Assembly: GCA_010015675.1 (NCBI GenBank)
Contig: ML976978.1
Location: 1,619,683-1,683,682, forward strand
Length of the DNA stretch: 64,000 bases
DNA from: Byssothecium circinans
Lineage: Eukaryota > Ascomycota > Dothideomycetes > Pleosporales > Massarinaceae
Direction: 5' to 3'
The notes under the pieces were generated by a model. The model worked only from the letters and a program-made list of their open reading frames with translations, searched no databases and had not been told where the DNA came from. The position numbers and the translations under genes are program-made. Positions 1-10,721 of the stretch are shown piece by piece (the first letter of the stretch is position 1; the number at the start of each line of letters is the position of its first letter).

Positions 1-94
1 CCTACACCAGATACAGCGAGTAAACATACATCGGCCATAGCAATATTATCAAGGCCAAACATGGTGAAATCGGGAGTAGAAGGCAACGTCCTTT

Positions 95-298
95 TTACAA
101 AAGATGGGGCTGCTGCTGCTTCACTTTTTCCTTCGAGAATAGACACATAATCGAGCTGCCTGGAATGCAATGGGGCGGGCTGAATATGCGGCAGCAAACT
201 AGTCCAAAAATAACGACAAAGGTGATGAGTCGGATGTAGTCGAAAAAGGACGTGGAGTCTTCTCCATTGGGAAACGGTAATTTGCTCTTAGGGCACAT
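95..298 (-). CDS. possible small single-pass membrane protein (67 aa)
   Basis: An ATG-initiated 67-codon frame reading away from the gene at 433. It holds one hydrophobic segment at about residues 20-40, rich in I/V/F/L and followed by two cysteines, and a short basic/Gln-rich tail. I recognise no family, and there is no splice or codon evidence beyond the open frame. It could be a real small membrane protein sharing a promoter with the gene on the other strand, or chance. The confidence is low for that reason. Confidence 0.22.
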   Translation of the reverse strand: MCPKSKLPFPNGEDSTSFFDYIRLITFVVIFGLVCCRIFSPPHCIPGSSIMCLFSKEKVKQQQPHLL

Positions 299-432
299 GT
301 CCGACCGAAGATGCGGCGAGTATAAGTCACGTCAAAGTCCTCCATCTGACTACCAAGACAATACTCCGAACTTTTTCGTCCTTTGTGCTTTTCGTCCGGC
401 CCAACAGGCTGGAACCATTGTTACACCACATC

Positions 433-1110
433 ATGTTCAGCGATCAGCAAGTGCTCGAATTCGCGACCATCAATCTCAAAGACGGCGTCGCTCCAACGGA
501 TCACCGCTTACTCCCCGTTTTCAAACAATGCATGCCGGAGATTGTTGATGCAGGCGGCGAGCACTTCCGCTTCCTGCTCGACAACCCCCCCAATAACGGC
601 AAACAACTGCTAGGCATGACGGGTATCTGGCCTACCGATGAGCTTCACAGCAAATTCCTCGAGCGCGGTGCTCTGATGCCACTGCTGGCCGGCTTGGGCG
701 ACCTCCTTACAGTCAAGGATGTCATCTACCTCAAAGCGCCGTCGCTCTCGCAGGGGCAGATCGAGGTGCTGAATAACGACGTTACCAGCGCTCTCTTCCA
801 AGTCGATGGTACGGATCGTGACGAGTTTGAGAAGCTGGCGCAGAGCGTCATTGTCGAAAAGGCGGACAAGGTGCTGGCAGAGTGGAATGTGACGGATCAG
901 GCCAGCTTCTCCAAGGCGCGCGACTTTTGCGCGGACATCATCTCGCCGGACCAAAAGCAGTTTCAGCACGGTGGTACGTGGGGAATATTGGTGAGGGACA
1001 CGGACAGCGAGCTGGTGGAGCAAATCAAGAACAAAGCCGTGGGGAAATTCAACACTGTGGCCGTTTCCGCATGGAAGGGATTCGATCTGGAGGCAAACGT
1101 CGAGCTGTAG
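433..1110 (+). CDS. hypothetical protein, 225 aa, single exon
   Basis: An intronless frame. I prefer the ATG at 433 (protein begins MFSDQQVLEF) over an in-frame upstream start at 385, because the extra 16 residues look like untranslated leader. The protein is soluble and of mixed alpha/beta character, with no signal peptide, membrane segment or recognised motif. Around residues 60-85 it has a GMTGIWP...ALMPLLAGLGDL stretch, and its C-terminal third is acidic, ending in a GTWGILV strand. The pattern (two weakly similar halves, each with a hydrophobic strand and a helix) is loosely like dimeric alpha/beta-barrel (ABM-type) fungal proteins, but that is only a guess. It lies upstream of an MFS exporter on the same strand. 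Confidence 0.75.
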   Translation: MFSDQQVLEFATINLKDGVAPTDHRLLPVFKQCMPEIVDAGGEHFRFLLDNPPNNGKQLLGMTGIWPTDELHSKFLERGALMPLLAGLGDLLTVKDVIYLKAPSLSQGQIEVLNNDVTSALFQVDGTDRDEFEKLAQSVIVEKADKVLAEWNVTDQASFSKARDFCADIISPDQKQFQHGGTWGILVRDTDSELVEQIKNKAVGKFNTVAVSAWKGFDLEANVEL

Positions 1111-1583
1111 CGCAGGGGTAGAAAATGTGTCTTCAGCTTTCGGTAGCTACCAGTAAGGTAGAGACATGAATTTCGTTTCGTGCGATTTCGTCCGCAATTT
1201 CTTTTGCCTTGCTTTGCCTCACGGCTGCATATATGCATACTGTAGTAGTATTGTAGTGAGCTGCAGTAGTGTACCGAGGACCTGGGTGCCGGGACAGGGA
1301 TATATTCGGCGAGTCGCCTGATCGGCACCTGATCTGCGCTAATTCTCGGGACGTAGCCCAATACGGTAAACCCGAGATAGGGCGGATCGTGCTTAACCCC
1401 GTTCCCCCCGCGAGCTACACCTCATGTGGCTAGCGGCTACTCTGTTGGCGGATAATCATTCATCTTTCTACTAGCAAGAGTCCGTGCAATCGCTATAAGC
1501 TACATGTAGTCTACAGACTCTCTACTTATGTTCTAGCTTCCGCCACTTCTTGAGCCTTTTCATCCATTGACCTACCGTTCAAC
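1111..1583. other. noncoding spacer
   Basis: The 3' region of the hypothetical gene and promoter of the MFS gene. I see no gene, repeat or RNA signature in it. Confidence 0.6.
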
Positions 1584-3302
1584 ATGGCTTTCTCCGAAAA
1601 GCCCACATCCAATGCATCCATTGAGCACCACACGCCAGCCCTTCCTAAAGATGACGCCCTTCCTGAAGACGAAATCGACGAGAGCGAATACCCCACCGGC
1701 CTACGCTTCTGGGCCATCGTTGTCGCGTTGGTCTTGAGCATCTTCCTAGCCTCTCTTGATCTCACCATCATTTCGACTGCTATCCCCACCATCACTGATC
1801 GCTTCCAGTCACTCGCAGACGTCGGCTGGTATGCATCTGCACTCTTCTTACCCGTTGCCGCCACCCAGTCCATGTGGGGCAAGGCGTTCAAGTATTTTTC
1901 CGTCAAAGCTGTCTTCATGTTCAGCATCTTCGTATTCGAGGTGGGCTCCCTCATCTGCGCCGTCTCCCCGAACAGTAATGCCTTCATTGCCGGGCGTGCC
2001 ATCACGGGTGCTGGTGTGGCCGGCACCTTTTCTGGCTGCTACATCATCATTGCCTTTTCAACCCCACCAAAGACGCGCCCAGCCATGACGAGCATCTTAG
2101 GAGCGACATACGCAGTTGCGAGTATTGTGGGGCCCTTGATCGGAGGAGCTTTTACCAACGGCATTGGCTGGAGGTGGTGCTTCTATATCAATTTGCCATT
2201 TGGCGGCCTCGCAGCCGCAGCCGTGCTTTTCTCCTTCAAGCCACCCAGGGCCGCTGCTCCAGTGCGGGTACCCTTGAAAGAAAAGCTCATTCAGATGGAT
2301 ATCCAAGGAACATTCCTTATTTGCGCTTCAGTGGTCTGCTATCTGCTAGCACTCCAATGGGGCGGCGTAGCAAAGGCATGGAAGTCGGCCGATGTTGTGG
2401 GCTGCCTCGTTGGCTTTGGACTTCTTGCCCTTGCCTTCTGTGTCAATGAGTGGTGGATGGGCGAACGTGCTCTAGTTCACCCGCAATTTTTGCGTCACCG
2501 CACTGTCATGAGCGGGTGCTTGTACTCCTTCTTGTAAGCTTCCCTGGCCCGCCCTCATTGAGAGAATATCTACTAATTTGATGATTCTAGCGTCGCTGGC
2601 GCCTTCTATATCCTCCTCTTCTACTTGCCTATCTATTTCCAGGCTGTCAAGGGAGCAAGCGCCGTCAATTCAGGAATCCGCCTCCTTCCCCTCATTCTCG
2701 GAATGACCTTGACACAAATCGTGATAGGCGTGACCATCACTGTTACAGGCATCTGGAATCCGTTCCAGGTTGCTGGCGCAGCACTGGTCACCGTCGGTTC
2801 TGGCCTGTTATTCACGCTCAGCGTCACCGCCAGCTCAGGTCACTGGATAGGATACCAAGTGATTGCCGGCATAGGCCTGGGCATGGGTTTCAATGTACCC
2901 ATCATTGTCACCCAGCGCATAGTCAAAGCAAGCGAGGTTTCAACAGCAACAGCGGTGATTCTATTCTTCCAATCACTCGGTGGCGCTCTCATTGTCGCAG
3001 CTGGACAATCCATCTTTCAGAACGAATTGATCGGAAAGCTCGCGTCTACCACCCCGGAGATCTCACCACTCAGCATCGCAAGCGCGGACGCAACAACTCT
3101 GCGTCGTCTCTTCACTCCCGAACAGCTGCGCGGCATACTCGAATCTTATGTTCATGGCATATCGATGGCCTTTGTGCTTTCTATTGCCGTGGCTGCTGTT
3201 GCAACCTTGATCGCCCTTGTGCCCAAATGGGGGCGTTTGCCAGCTCATGCTGCAGCTGCTACATCCGCGGAACGAATTGAAAGCCCGATCGAGGAGAATT
3301 AG
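1584..3302 (+). CDS. MFS multidrug/toxin-type exporter (DHA14-like), 553 aa
   Basis: Two exons, 1584-2533 and 2591-3302, joined by a 57-bp GT...AG intron that restores the membrane helix SFVAGAFYILLFYLPIYFQ. The product is a proton-antiport drug/metabolite exporter of the fungal DHA2 (14-helix) group in the plasma membrane or a vesicle membrane. The first membrane helix carries the group signature LDLTIISTAIP (residues about 63-73). Motif-like GRAITGAGVAGTF and the proline/glycine motif GATYAVASIVGPLIGGAF (motif C region, antiporter hallmark) follow near residues 135-190. The N-terminus is about 50 hydrophilic acidic residues and the C-terminus a short hydrophilic tail. Its neighbours (flavin monooxygenase, SDR, second MFS, PKS relic) suggest export of a secondary metabolite. 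Substrate is unknown. Confidence 0.93.
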
Positions 3303-3822
3303 TATGGTAGCAATTGATTAGTCTGTTCGCTTTACAAACGGGAAGAGAACCAGACGTCTTATAGACTTTCAGTATTGTATAATATAATGCCACGGTACTT
3401 GGGGCGGAAATAAAGGGGAGAAACATGTGGTAGTTCAAGTTCAGGATGCTATCTAAAATTGGAAACGTTGTGACCAGCCAAATTTCAACATGTATGCAAT
3501 CACTGAATACGTCATGCCACGATTATATGAAGCCAACGAAAAACAAAACAGCGATATCATAAATGCCTCAAGGTGCCGGTGAAGTGTGAAAGTATCTTCC
3601 AAAGTCTAGTAGTCTAGCAATGCAGTGGCTTCGGCCGCTTTCGAATTCTTAACACCTGTGGTCAAACGGCGCCTGTGCCGGACGAAGGACGGCGGGGTTG
3701 CCTTTACTTTTGGCCCCCAACACCCCTTGGGTCTAGCGTCTACTATTCGTACGAAAGCATCGAACCGCACTCTCTCCACCGCAACTATCGACCGTTCCAA
3801 TAAACACAAACTTTACAGAATC
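3303..3822. other. noncoding spacer
   Basis: Tail of the MFS gene and promoter of the flavin monooxygenase. The monooxygenase frame stays open back to about 3625 but has no ATG before 3823, so I treat this part as leader. No other feature seen. Confidence 0.55.
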
Positions 3823-5694
3823 ATGGCTCATGCTTCCGAGGAGCGCTACGATGTGATTGTCATAGGCGCAGGTGCGGTTTCCCGCCGTTGTGTCATTCCA
3901 GCTACTAACAAGTGTAAAACCCCAGGCCTCGCTGGAATGGTAGCGGCGCAGCGCTACCTCGATGCACACCCGACCTCAAGAGTTGCAATTCTAGAGAAAG
4001 GGCACTGTGTGGGCGGTGTTTTTGGCGGAGAGCGTTTATACCCCGGCTTCCATACGCAATGGACCATAGGCTTGTCCGAGTTCTCCGAGTTGCCCATGGT
4101 GCGGCCGCCGCAGGAGGACTGCATCGGGGATTCGTACAAAGCCAAGTACTCGATGCAGTACCTAGAAGAGTATGCCGCAAAAATGACTCATAATGGTACG
4201 ACATTGAATGAGAGAGTTAAGTTTGGCATGCGTGTGGAGAGCGTGAAGAAAGTAGAAGGCATCTGGCACATCGAATGCATGTTGGATGGCGAGAAGAGTA
4301 CCTTCTTCTCGGCAGAAAAGATGATGGTCGCCACCGGAGCGTTCGATCGGCCATACATACCCCAATTCCAAAACCGAGAAGCCTTCAAAGCACCCAGTAA
4401 GTACGAATCTTAACGCATGTGGGACCTTTACTCACTGAGCACCTCCACCTTTCGCAGTCATCCATTCCGCAGATTTCGGGGCATCGAACATCCTTTCTGA
4501 CCCTGATACGAAGAGAGTCACCATTGTGGGTGCCGGAAAATCCGCTGCAGACATTTTATATGAATCGATCAGAGAAGGCAAAAAGGTCACGTGGATTGTC
4601 AGAGAACCAGGTTTCTTCGCCCCCACTGATCTCCCCTCGCCCTACGCGAATGTTCTCGAAGCCTCACAGACCAGAGCAATGAGCTTTTTGCAGCCGTCCG
4701 TATTGCACGAAGATGGGTGGTGGGTGTGGTTCTTGCACCGAACTTGGATTGGCATTGCGCTTGTGAATTTAATATTCGGCTTGGTGGACAAGGAGGCGAA
4801 GAAGAGGGCGAATTATCATGGCAGACCGGAGGTGAAAAATTTCGAGAAGCTGGAGTATAGCCCAAGGTGAGTTTTTCCCAGGGCTATTGGTAAAGGTTCG
4901 TTTTGATGTGGCTAACCCGTCTCAGTATCTTCTGGCAGAACAACACCGGCGGCGCACTCCACCACGACGACTTCTGGGACCTCATCGCTGAAAACGTATC
5001 CATAAACCGAGCGGCCATCATATCCCTTAGTGACCACAAAATCCACCTCGACAACGGTGAAGAAATCCTTTGCGACGCGCTTCTCCTAGGCACGGGCTGG
5101 AAGTCAAGTCTGAATTTCTTCTCAGAAGATCTTGCAACCTCTCTGGGCCTGCCGCATGATCCCACTCTCGACACCCCCAAAGAACGGACCAGGTGGCAAA
5201 CCATGGAAGCAGAAGGCGATGCGGCAATCATCAAGCGCTTCCCCATTCTCGCATCTCCGCCGCCTCACACGCTCAAACGCGTATCCACGACGCCTTACCG
5301 TCTCTACCACGGCATCGCACCCGTCAGTGATAGCAGCATCGTTTTCATCAATTCCTTGATTGCTGGCAACATGCTCTTTAACGCCGAGATTCAAGCCATG
5401 TGGGCCGTCGCTTATTTCGACAACAACGTCCGGCTTCCCCCGCCCGACGACATGGAGAGAGATATAGCGGCGAAAGTGGCGTATATGAAGCGTCGGTATT
5501 TGTCGAACGGTCAGTTAGGCAATTATATGGTCTTTGATATGATACCTTATGCGGACAAGCTTATGAGTGAGATGGGAGTTACAAAAGTTTGGGGGAAGAG
5601 CTGGGGGAAAAACGCTTTTGGTGTTTATAGGCCTGAGGATGTGGGGAGGGCGTGGAAAGAGTATTTGAAGAGGAACAAGGGGCGTTTATTATGA
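3823..5694 (+). CDS. flavin-binding monooxygenase (FMO-like), 565 aa
   Basis: Four exons: 3823-3871, 3926-4396, 4458-4866, 4926-5694. The first intron splits the FAD-binding motif, and splicing gives VIVIGAGLAGMVAAQRYL (residues about 11-28). A second dinucleotide fold follows mid-protein, VTIVGAGKSAADILYESI, the NADPH-binding GxGxSA motif. Between them sits the FMO fingerprint region FKAPIIHSADF, in which the usual glycine of FxGxxxHxxxF is alanine. The family uses FAD and NADPH to oxygenate N, S or carbonyl carbon in substrates. Length matches fungal FMO-like enzymes (500-600 aa). It has no obvious C-terminal hydrophobic anchor. The position beside an exporter and SDR suggests a role in natural-product tailoring, which is inference. 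Confidence 0.92.
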
Positions 5695-6501
5695 TTGCGG
5701 TGTTTTCATTATCCGTTATATAGATGCTAGGAGTTTAGGATTTTATTATACTTAATTGCAAGACGGTCTGCACTGCCAAAGCTAGATAGTTTGTGTTCCA
5801 TATATCGCTTACTGCAATTTTAAGGGTAAATCATATATCAAGCTCTCTTATCTTAGTTTTCGTATATGACTATACCATACGTTGGAATGGTAAGGCAATA
5901 GGACCAATTTTCCTGTCTGGGTCCCCATCTTCCAAGAGTCCGTTGTTGGAGTTGCGGCTTTCGCGAGTTGAAAAACTCGGATAGAGGGCCATGAAGGCCA
6001 AGCTTGTAGCTGTTATTATTAATATATACCTACAGGTAGCTTCAGTTTGGTCACGTGGTCGGTTAGGTCGCACATGCACACTGCGTGCAAATTCGAGCTG
6101 TTGCTCTCACCCATCTAAGAGTCCGTTGCGATGCGGTTATCAGGCTTGCGTTCCCAGAACAGTTAGCTATTGACTACAATGAACTTCGTCGCACTGGGTC
6201 TCAGCTAACGATCTCGTTGCCCTCGGGACCTCGAGAAAGGTATGGTCACATGACTTTCTCACGTGATATATATGACCGAAAGAGTCACATCTACAAGAAG
6301 AGGGCTTTCCCTAACCTGTTGAATTAGTCATTTCTCCCTTTTCAGCAGCGCTTCTATGGATAAGTTTTGGATTTATATTTTCGGCGGCTCGCTTGACTCA
6401 ACAGCCCCACTAGTCTCGATCGAACATCAACCTCCTATTTCGTCTCAACTGCCGCCAAGGCAAAGTCAACAACACACCATTTACCTCATGAATCGGTTAC
6501 C
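5695..6501. other. noncoding spacer with CDEI-like sites
   Basis: No gene seen. Near 6245-6266 are GTCACATG and TCACGTGA, both matching the RTCACRTG E-box recognised by Cbf1-type bHLH proteins, about 240 bp upstream of the kinase start. Confidence 0.5.
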
Positions 6502-8457
6502 ATGAAACGCGTTCACAGAGTCCTTCTGTGCGGTCATCCATCAGCCCTTTTATCTGGTCGTTCCTGCCTATCCGCAACAACAAATACTCAACGCAAATTC
6601 TCTATACATCCCGCACCTGGTGCACGACATGAGAGTTCAAAACCTTATAAAATAGCACATGTCGATACAAATGTAGGAGGTAAGAAACTAAAGCAAAGCT
6701 GTGCGAACCAAACAAACCAATCTAGTCTCCTTAGATCCAAGCCACGGTCCAGATGCTCTTTATCGATTCACCTCAGGGCGATGGCTTTGGGGGGAACGAG
6801 AACAGCTTGCGGCCCGTTACGTCAAATTTGACTTACAGAAGCTCTGTGGACTTGCCGCTAGTTCCATTGGCTCGGATTCCTGTGCAGAAGTCGTGAAGAT
6901 CTCTGAGGGCCAATACAATAAAGTATTATGCCTGACCATGAATGACGGGAAAGAAGCTATCGCAAAGCTGCCGAACCCTAACGCCGGACGACCCCACTTC
7001 ACCACAGCCAGTGAGGTTGCCACCATGAATTTCGTACGCAAGCACCAGTCGCATCGACTTGAATCTCTCTGTTAACTTTGCTAGCTGAAAAGTGCTGGTC
7101 TCCCGATCCCTCAAATCTATGCGTGGAACTCTAAGCTAGAGGACAATCCCGTTGGAGCTGAATACGTCATCATGGAAAAGCAACCGGGTGTCATGTTGAA
7201 CGATGTGTGGGATGATTTGAAGGGTTCGCAAAAGGCCGAAATTTTGAAGCAGGTCATTGAGATGGAGAATAAACTCGCTTTGATCAAATTCACCAAATAT
7301 GGGAGTTTGTATTATAAGCAAGATCTGCCTCAATCTGACAGGACTACCCCTCTGTACGTTGATGGAAAGGGCAACACAGTAAACAGCTCCGAGTTCGAGA
7401 TTGGGCCGATTAACCATCGGTCGTTCTTCGATTTTGGGAAAGGCGCTTTAGATATCAATCGTGGACCATGTATGCCCCCTTTAACTTTCCAAATACATGC
7501 GATACTGATCTATGGGTCAGGGTCTACACTTGAGGAGTATGTCGCCGCAGTCGCGCACAGAGAGATCGCCTGTGCTGAGAAAGAGCTCAAATACCCCAGA
7601 ATGCCCGAAGGTCTCTTCTACGGACCACGACAGTACCAACCTAGTAGATCGACCAAGGTTTCCGCCCTGAACAACTACCTGAAGGTTGCTGCAGATGTCT
7701 TGCCGGAGGAGAAAGCCACGCATGCCGCTGTTCTTTGGCATAGCGATTTGCACACGCAAAATATTTTTGTTGACCCAGATGATCCGGCTCGAATCATTAG
7801 AATCATCGACTGGCAAACCACCAGCGCATGCCCGCTTTTCTCGCAAGTTACCCGCCCTGGCTTTCTGGACTTCAATGGCCCGGTCCCTCAGGACCTGGGT
7901 CAAGTCAGCCTCCCCGAAAACTACGATCAATTGTCTCCAGATGAGCAACGTGAGGCGAAGGCTTTGCAGCAATCCCAGACGCTCCACAACCTTTACATGG
8001 TCCGAAGCTATCAACAAAATCCTCACGTGTTCCTGGCCATGCAGAATAAAGATACTCTACGTCACCAGGTATCCGTTGTACCAGGCACGATTCTGCTCGA
8101 CTATGAACCGTACCTCAACCACCTTTTGAGAGATGTCGAGAAGGAATGGCCAAAGATTGTAGGCCAAGGATCAGATGGGCATCCCTTGAGGCCGTGCCCG
8201 CTTCACTTTCCGCCGCCGAGGTTGAGCAGCAGGAAAAGGATGAGGAGCTGTGGGCTCAGGGAGTCGAGCTGATGAACAGATTCATTGCTGACGTAGGAGG
8301 TTTCAAACATTGGGACGGTAGGGTCAGTCATGACGATTATGAGACCTTCAGAGACGAACTATCCAGTGGTATCCAGCAATTTTTGGATCGCGAGGCTAGA
8401 AATGCGGAGGAGCGGCAAGCATGGCTGAAAGCATTGCCATTTGTGGATCACGAATAG
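6502..8457 (+). pseudogene. AIM9-like APH-fold phosphotransferase with a -1 frameshift, about 599 codons
   Basis: Exons 6502-6679, 6735-7033, 7085-7469 and 7521-8457. The N-terminus (MKRVHRVLLCGHPSALLSGR, basic and Ser-rich) looks like a mitochondrial presequence. Family marks are RFTSGRWLW near residue 70, the catalytic loop HSDLHTQN (HxDxxxxN) and the metal-binding IDWQTT. The third intron is supported because it restores RGPWSTLEEY. After ...EKEWPKIV the reading must move to another frame near 8206-8211 (CACTTTCCGCC) to give SAAEVEQQEKDEELWAQGVE through to a normal C-terminus at 8457. One T is missing there relative to the expected CPLHFSAAEV. The core kinase lies wholly before the shift. 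I chose pseudogene for the break; it may instead be a homopolymer sequencing error in a live gene. AIM9 proteins are mitochondrial and of unknown substrate. Confidence 0.85.
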
Positions 8458-9244
8458 GTAGATCAGATGATAGAAAGTTCATGTGACGTGTCACCTGGGC
8501 ATGTGATGTGTCATGTGACTTATTCATGTGGCTTTTATCACGTGATAAATGGACCGCTCTCATGGATGGTGTATCTATTTCCGAGCCCACCTCAATCGGG
8601 CAGATTTAATCCCACCACTCAATCAATCCTTCCCACTCTAGGATTGACTGATCGAATGATGACAAGTACATCATGCAAACTATCACATTTTTCTAGTCCG
8701 AGACCGATTATCCCAAACCTGAGCCTGCATTCAGTTCTGTGGTTCTGCATGGATCCGCGTAGTTTTGGCCCGGGAGTGGAGGGCGGCATATGGTTACATC
8801 GCATATTTCTCACCGGGGCTGTTGGTGATTATTTTTGCAGCCTGCTTTATTCCATACTTAATCTCGCGAGAATCCTAGTTTGCCAGCCTGCATGGATTTC
8901 AGCTCAACGCCAAGCTGTGCATGTCATGCCCTGCTAGCGCGCAGCCATGTACGGCGGGGATGTGCAATGAGGTATGACTGCGCCGGCCACCGGCGCTGAT
9001 AGGTGATGTCGGAACGGACGCGAGGCACCTTATTGCTGCGCCGCTTCGGCAGCTTCCTTCCCGTTTTGTGCAATGTATATGCTGGTCTCATTTGAAAAGA
9101 AGGACTTTGAGCTTCTGTCCTGTTCTGCACGCGCCGCCCATTATTCTCATTCTCAATTCTGCTCGTGGCCCTCATTCCTACCCCACCCACGTTCACAGAC
9201 TCGATTTTGCCATTCACTTCAATCTACCGAGCATCTCAATCGCC
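8458..9244. other. noncoding spacer with E-box cluster
   Basis: No gene seen. The first 100 bp carry repeated CATGTGA/CACGTG motifs (listed separately). The rest is SDR promoter. Confidence 0.5.
8480..8549. promoter_or_regulatory. cluster of CDEI/E-box-like sites with a 16-bp palindrome
   Basis: Within 70 bp there are CATGTGAC at 8480, GTGTCACC, CATGTGATG at 8500, CATGTGAC near 8512, CATGTGGC and finally TTTATCACGTGATAAA (8534-8549), a perfect 16-bp palindrome centred on CACGTG. RTCACRTG is the Cbf1/CDEI consensus. The cluster lies between the kinase 3' end and the SDR start, so it could act on either gene. Function is inferred from motif only. Confidence 0.45.
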
Positions 9245-10246
9245 ATGATTACTAGCACACAGCTAGATGGAGTTGCCCTCGTCGTTGGTGTGAGTAGCGG
9301 TGCTCTCTGATTCACAGGCACTGACATGGAGTATAGTGTGGAAGCGGCATAGGCAGGGAAGCAGCGTTCTCCCTCGCCGAGGCTGGGGCAAAAGTCATCG
9401 TGTTTGCCGACATGAACGAGGAAACGACGAGGACTTCTTCGGAGGAGAGCCGAAAATACGCTACCAACAAGGAGTATCAGACTACCATCTTCAAGATGAA
9501 CGTCCAAGACGAAAAGTCTGTGCAGGACATGGTGGACTTTGTTGTGGGAGAGTATGGTCGTCTCGATTACTGTGTCAACGGTGCCGGGGTACGTATATGC
9601 CAGTATTCAGAACGATCAGCCAGATCTAACATAAATGACGTCAATTTCAGATAGACAATGGCGTTCACGCTCCCCTGGCGGATACTGATATCGAAAAATT
9701 CGATCGCGTCATGCACATCAACGCAAGGGGTAACCTGCTCTGCGTACGCGCACAGGCAGCTGCGATGCGCAAACAGACGCCGAAGATGTGGACCAGCAGG
9801 AATGGCACGCGTGATATCGGACGCGGCGCCATTGTCAACATTGCGTCTGCGAACTCTTTTGCCGGGCTTCCTGGGAAAGGTTCCTATACCATCTCCAAGC
9901 ATGCATGCATGGGCATCACCAAAATGGGAGGTAAGTGACAGCAACAATGTTCACACAAAACAGCTTGGCTGAAAAGCTACACACAGGTTGTGATCACTCC
10001 CCGGACGGTATCCGTGTCAACGCTGTCTGTCCCACTTGGGTGAGGACCCCGATGTTGGACGAGGAGTTGAAGAGGAACCCTCAAGTCCAAGGTATGATCT
10101 CTGCTGTAGTGCCGATCAAGCGCGCTGCAGAGTGCGAGGAGGTGTCTGATGCGGTAGCATTCTTGTGCAGCCCAGCTGCAAGCTATATCAACGGCACTAG
10201 CTTGTTGATCGATGCTGCTGTCACAACTACTGTTCGTCTCTTTTGA
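9245..10246 (+). CDS. short-chain dehydrogenase/reductase (SDR), 278 aa
   Basis: Four exons: 9245-9289, 9337-9588, 9651-9930, 9987-10246. The first intron falls inside the cofactor motif, and splicing gives ALVVGCGSGIGREAAF, the classical GxxxGxG Rossmann motif (first glycine position is preceded by valine instead of threonine). NGAG follows at the second splice. The catalytic set is visible: Ser in IVNIASANSFAG, Tyr and Lys in YTISKHA. RVNAVCPTWVRTPM matches the conserved C-terminal part. Length 278 aa is normal for classical SDRs, which use NAD(P)H to interconvert alcohols and ketones in the cytosol. Context with FMO and exporters suggests metabolite tailoring; the substrate cannot be read from sequence. 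Confidence 0.93.
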
Positions 10247-10721
10247 TCTTTTGATACTGTTGTTCTCAAGCAATAGCTACGCCGGAAGAGGTTGACAATT
10301 ACCTCTGTTATTTATTCACATGCGTGCCTCCAATCCAAGCACTTTCATCAATATTGCTGCTCTTTTTTGGCTATTGTGTGATATGCATGTGCACGTGCCC
10401 AGAAAACACAAGACGCAAGGCCGTGAGCAGTTGTCTATCGTACATACCATTGTATAGTCGATATCGCCATCACCAAACATCAAAACATTTCTCCATGCAT
10501 AGAAGCACAACGGTCGTTTCTCAGATTTATATTCCCGCCTTTGCTTTATATAAATATACAATCAGTTCTCATCCACCCGAAGAAAAATATACCGAGTTGT
10601 GGAAAGAATTGGTTGACGACGCAAATGACAATTTTGTATTTCTGGAATCACTCAAGCCTTGAGCATTGCTTTTCAGCAACTCTCCCACTCCATCGATTTC
10701 ATCGAAAAGTAAGCGGCATGC
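10247..10721. other. convergent 3' spacer
   Basis: Between the tail of the SDR (+) and the tail of the second MFS gene (-). No gene, repeat or RNA seen. Confidence 0.6.
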
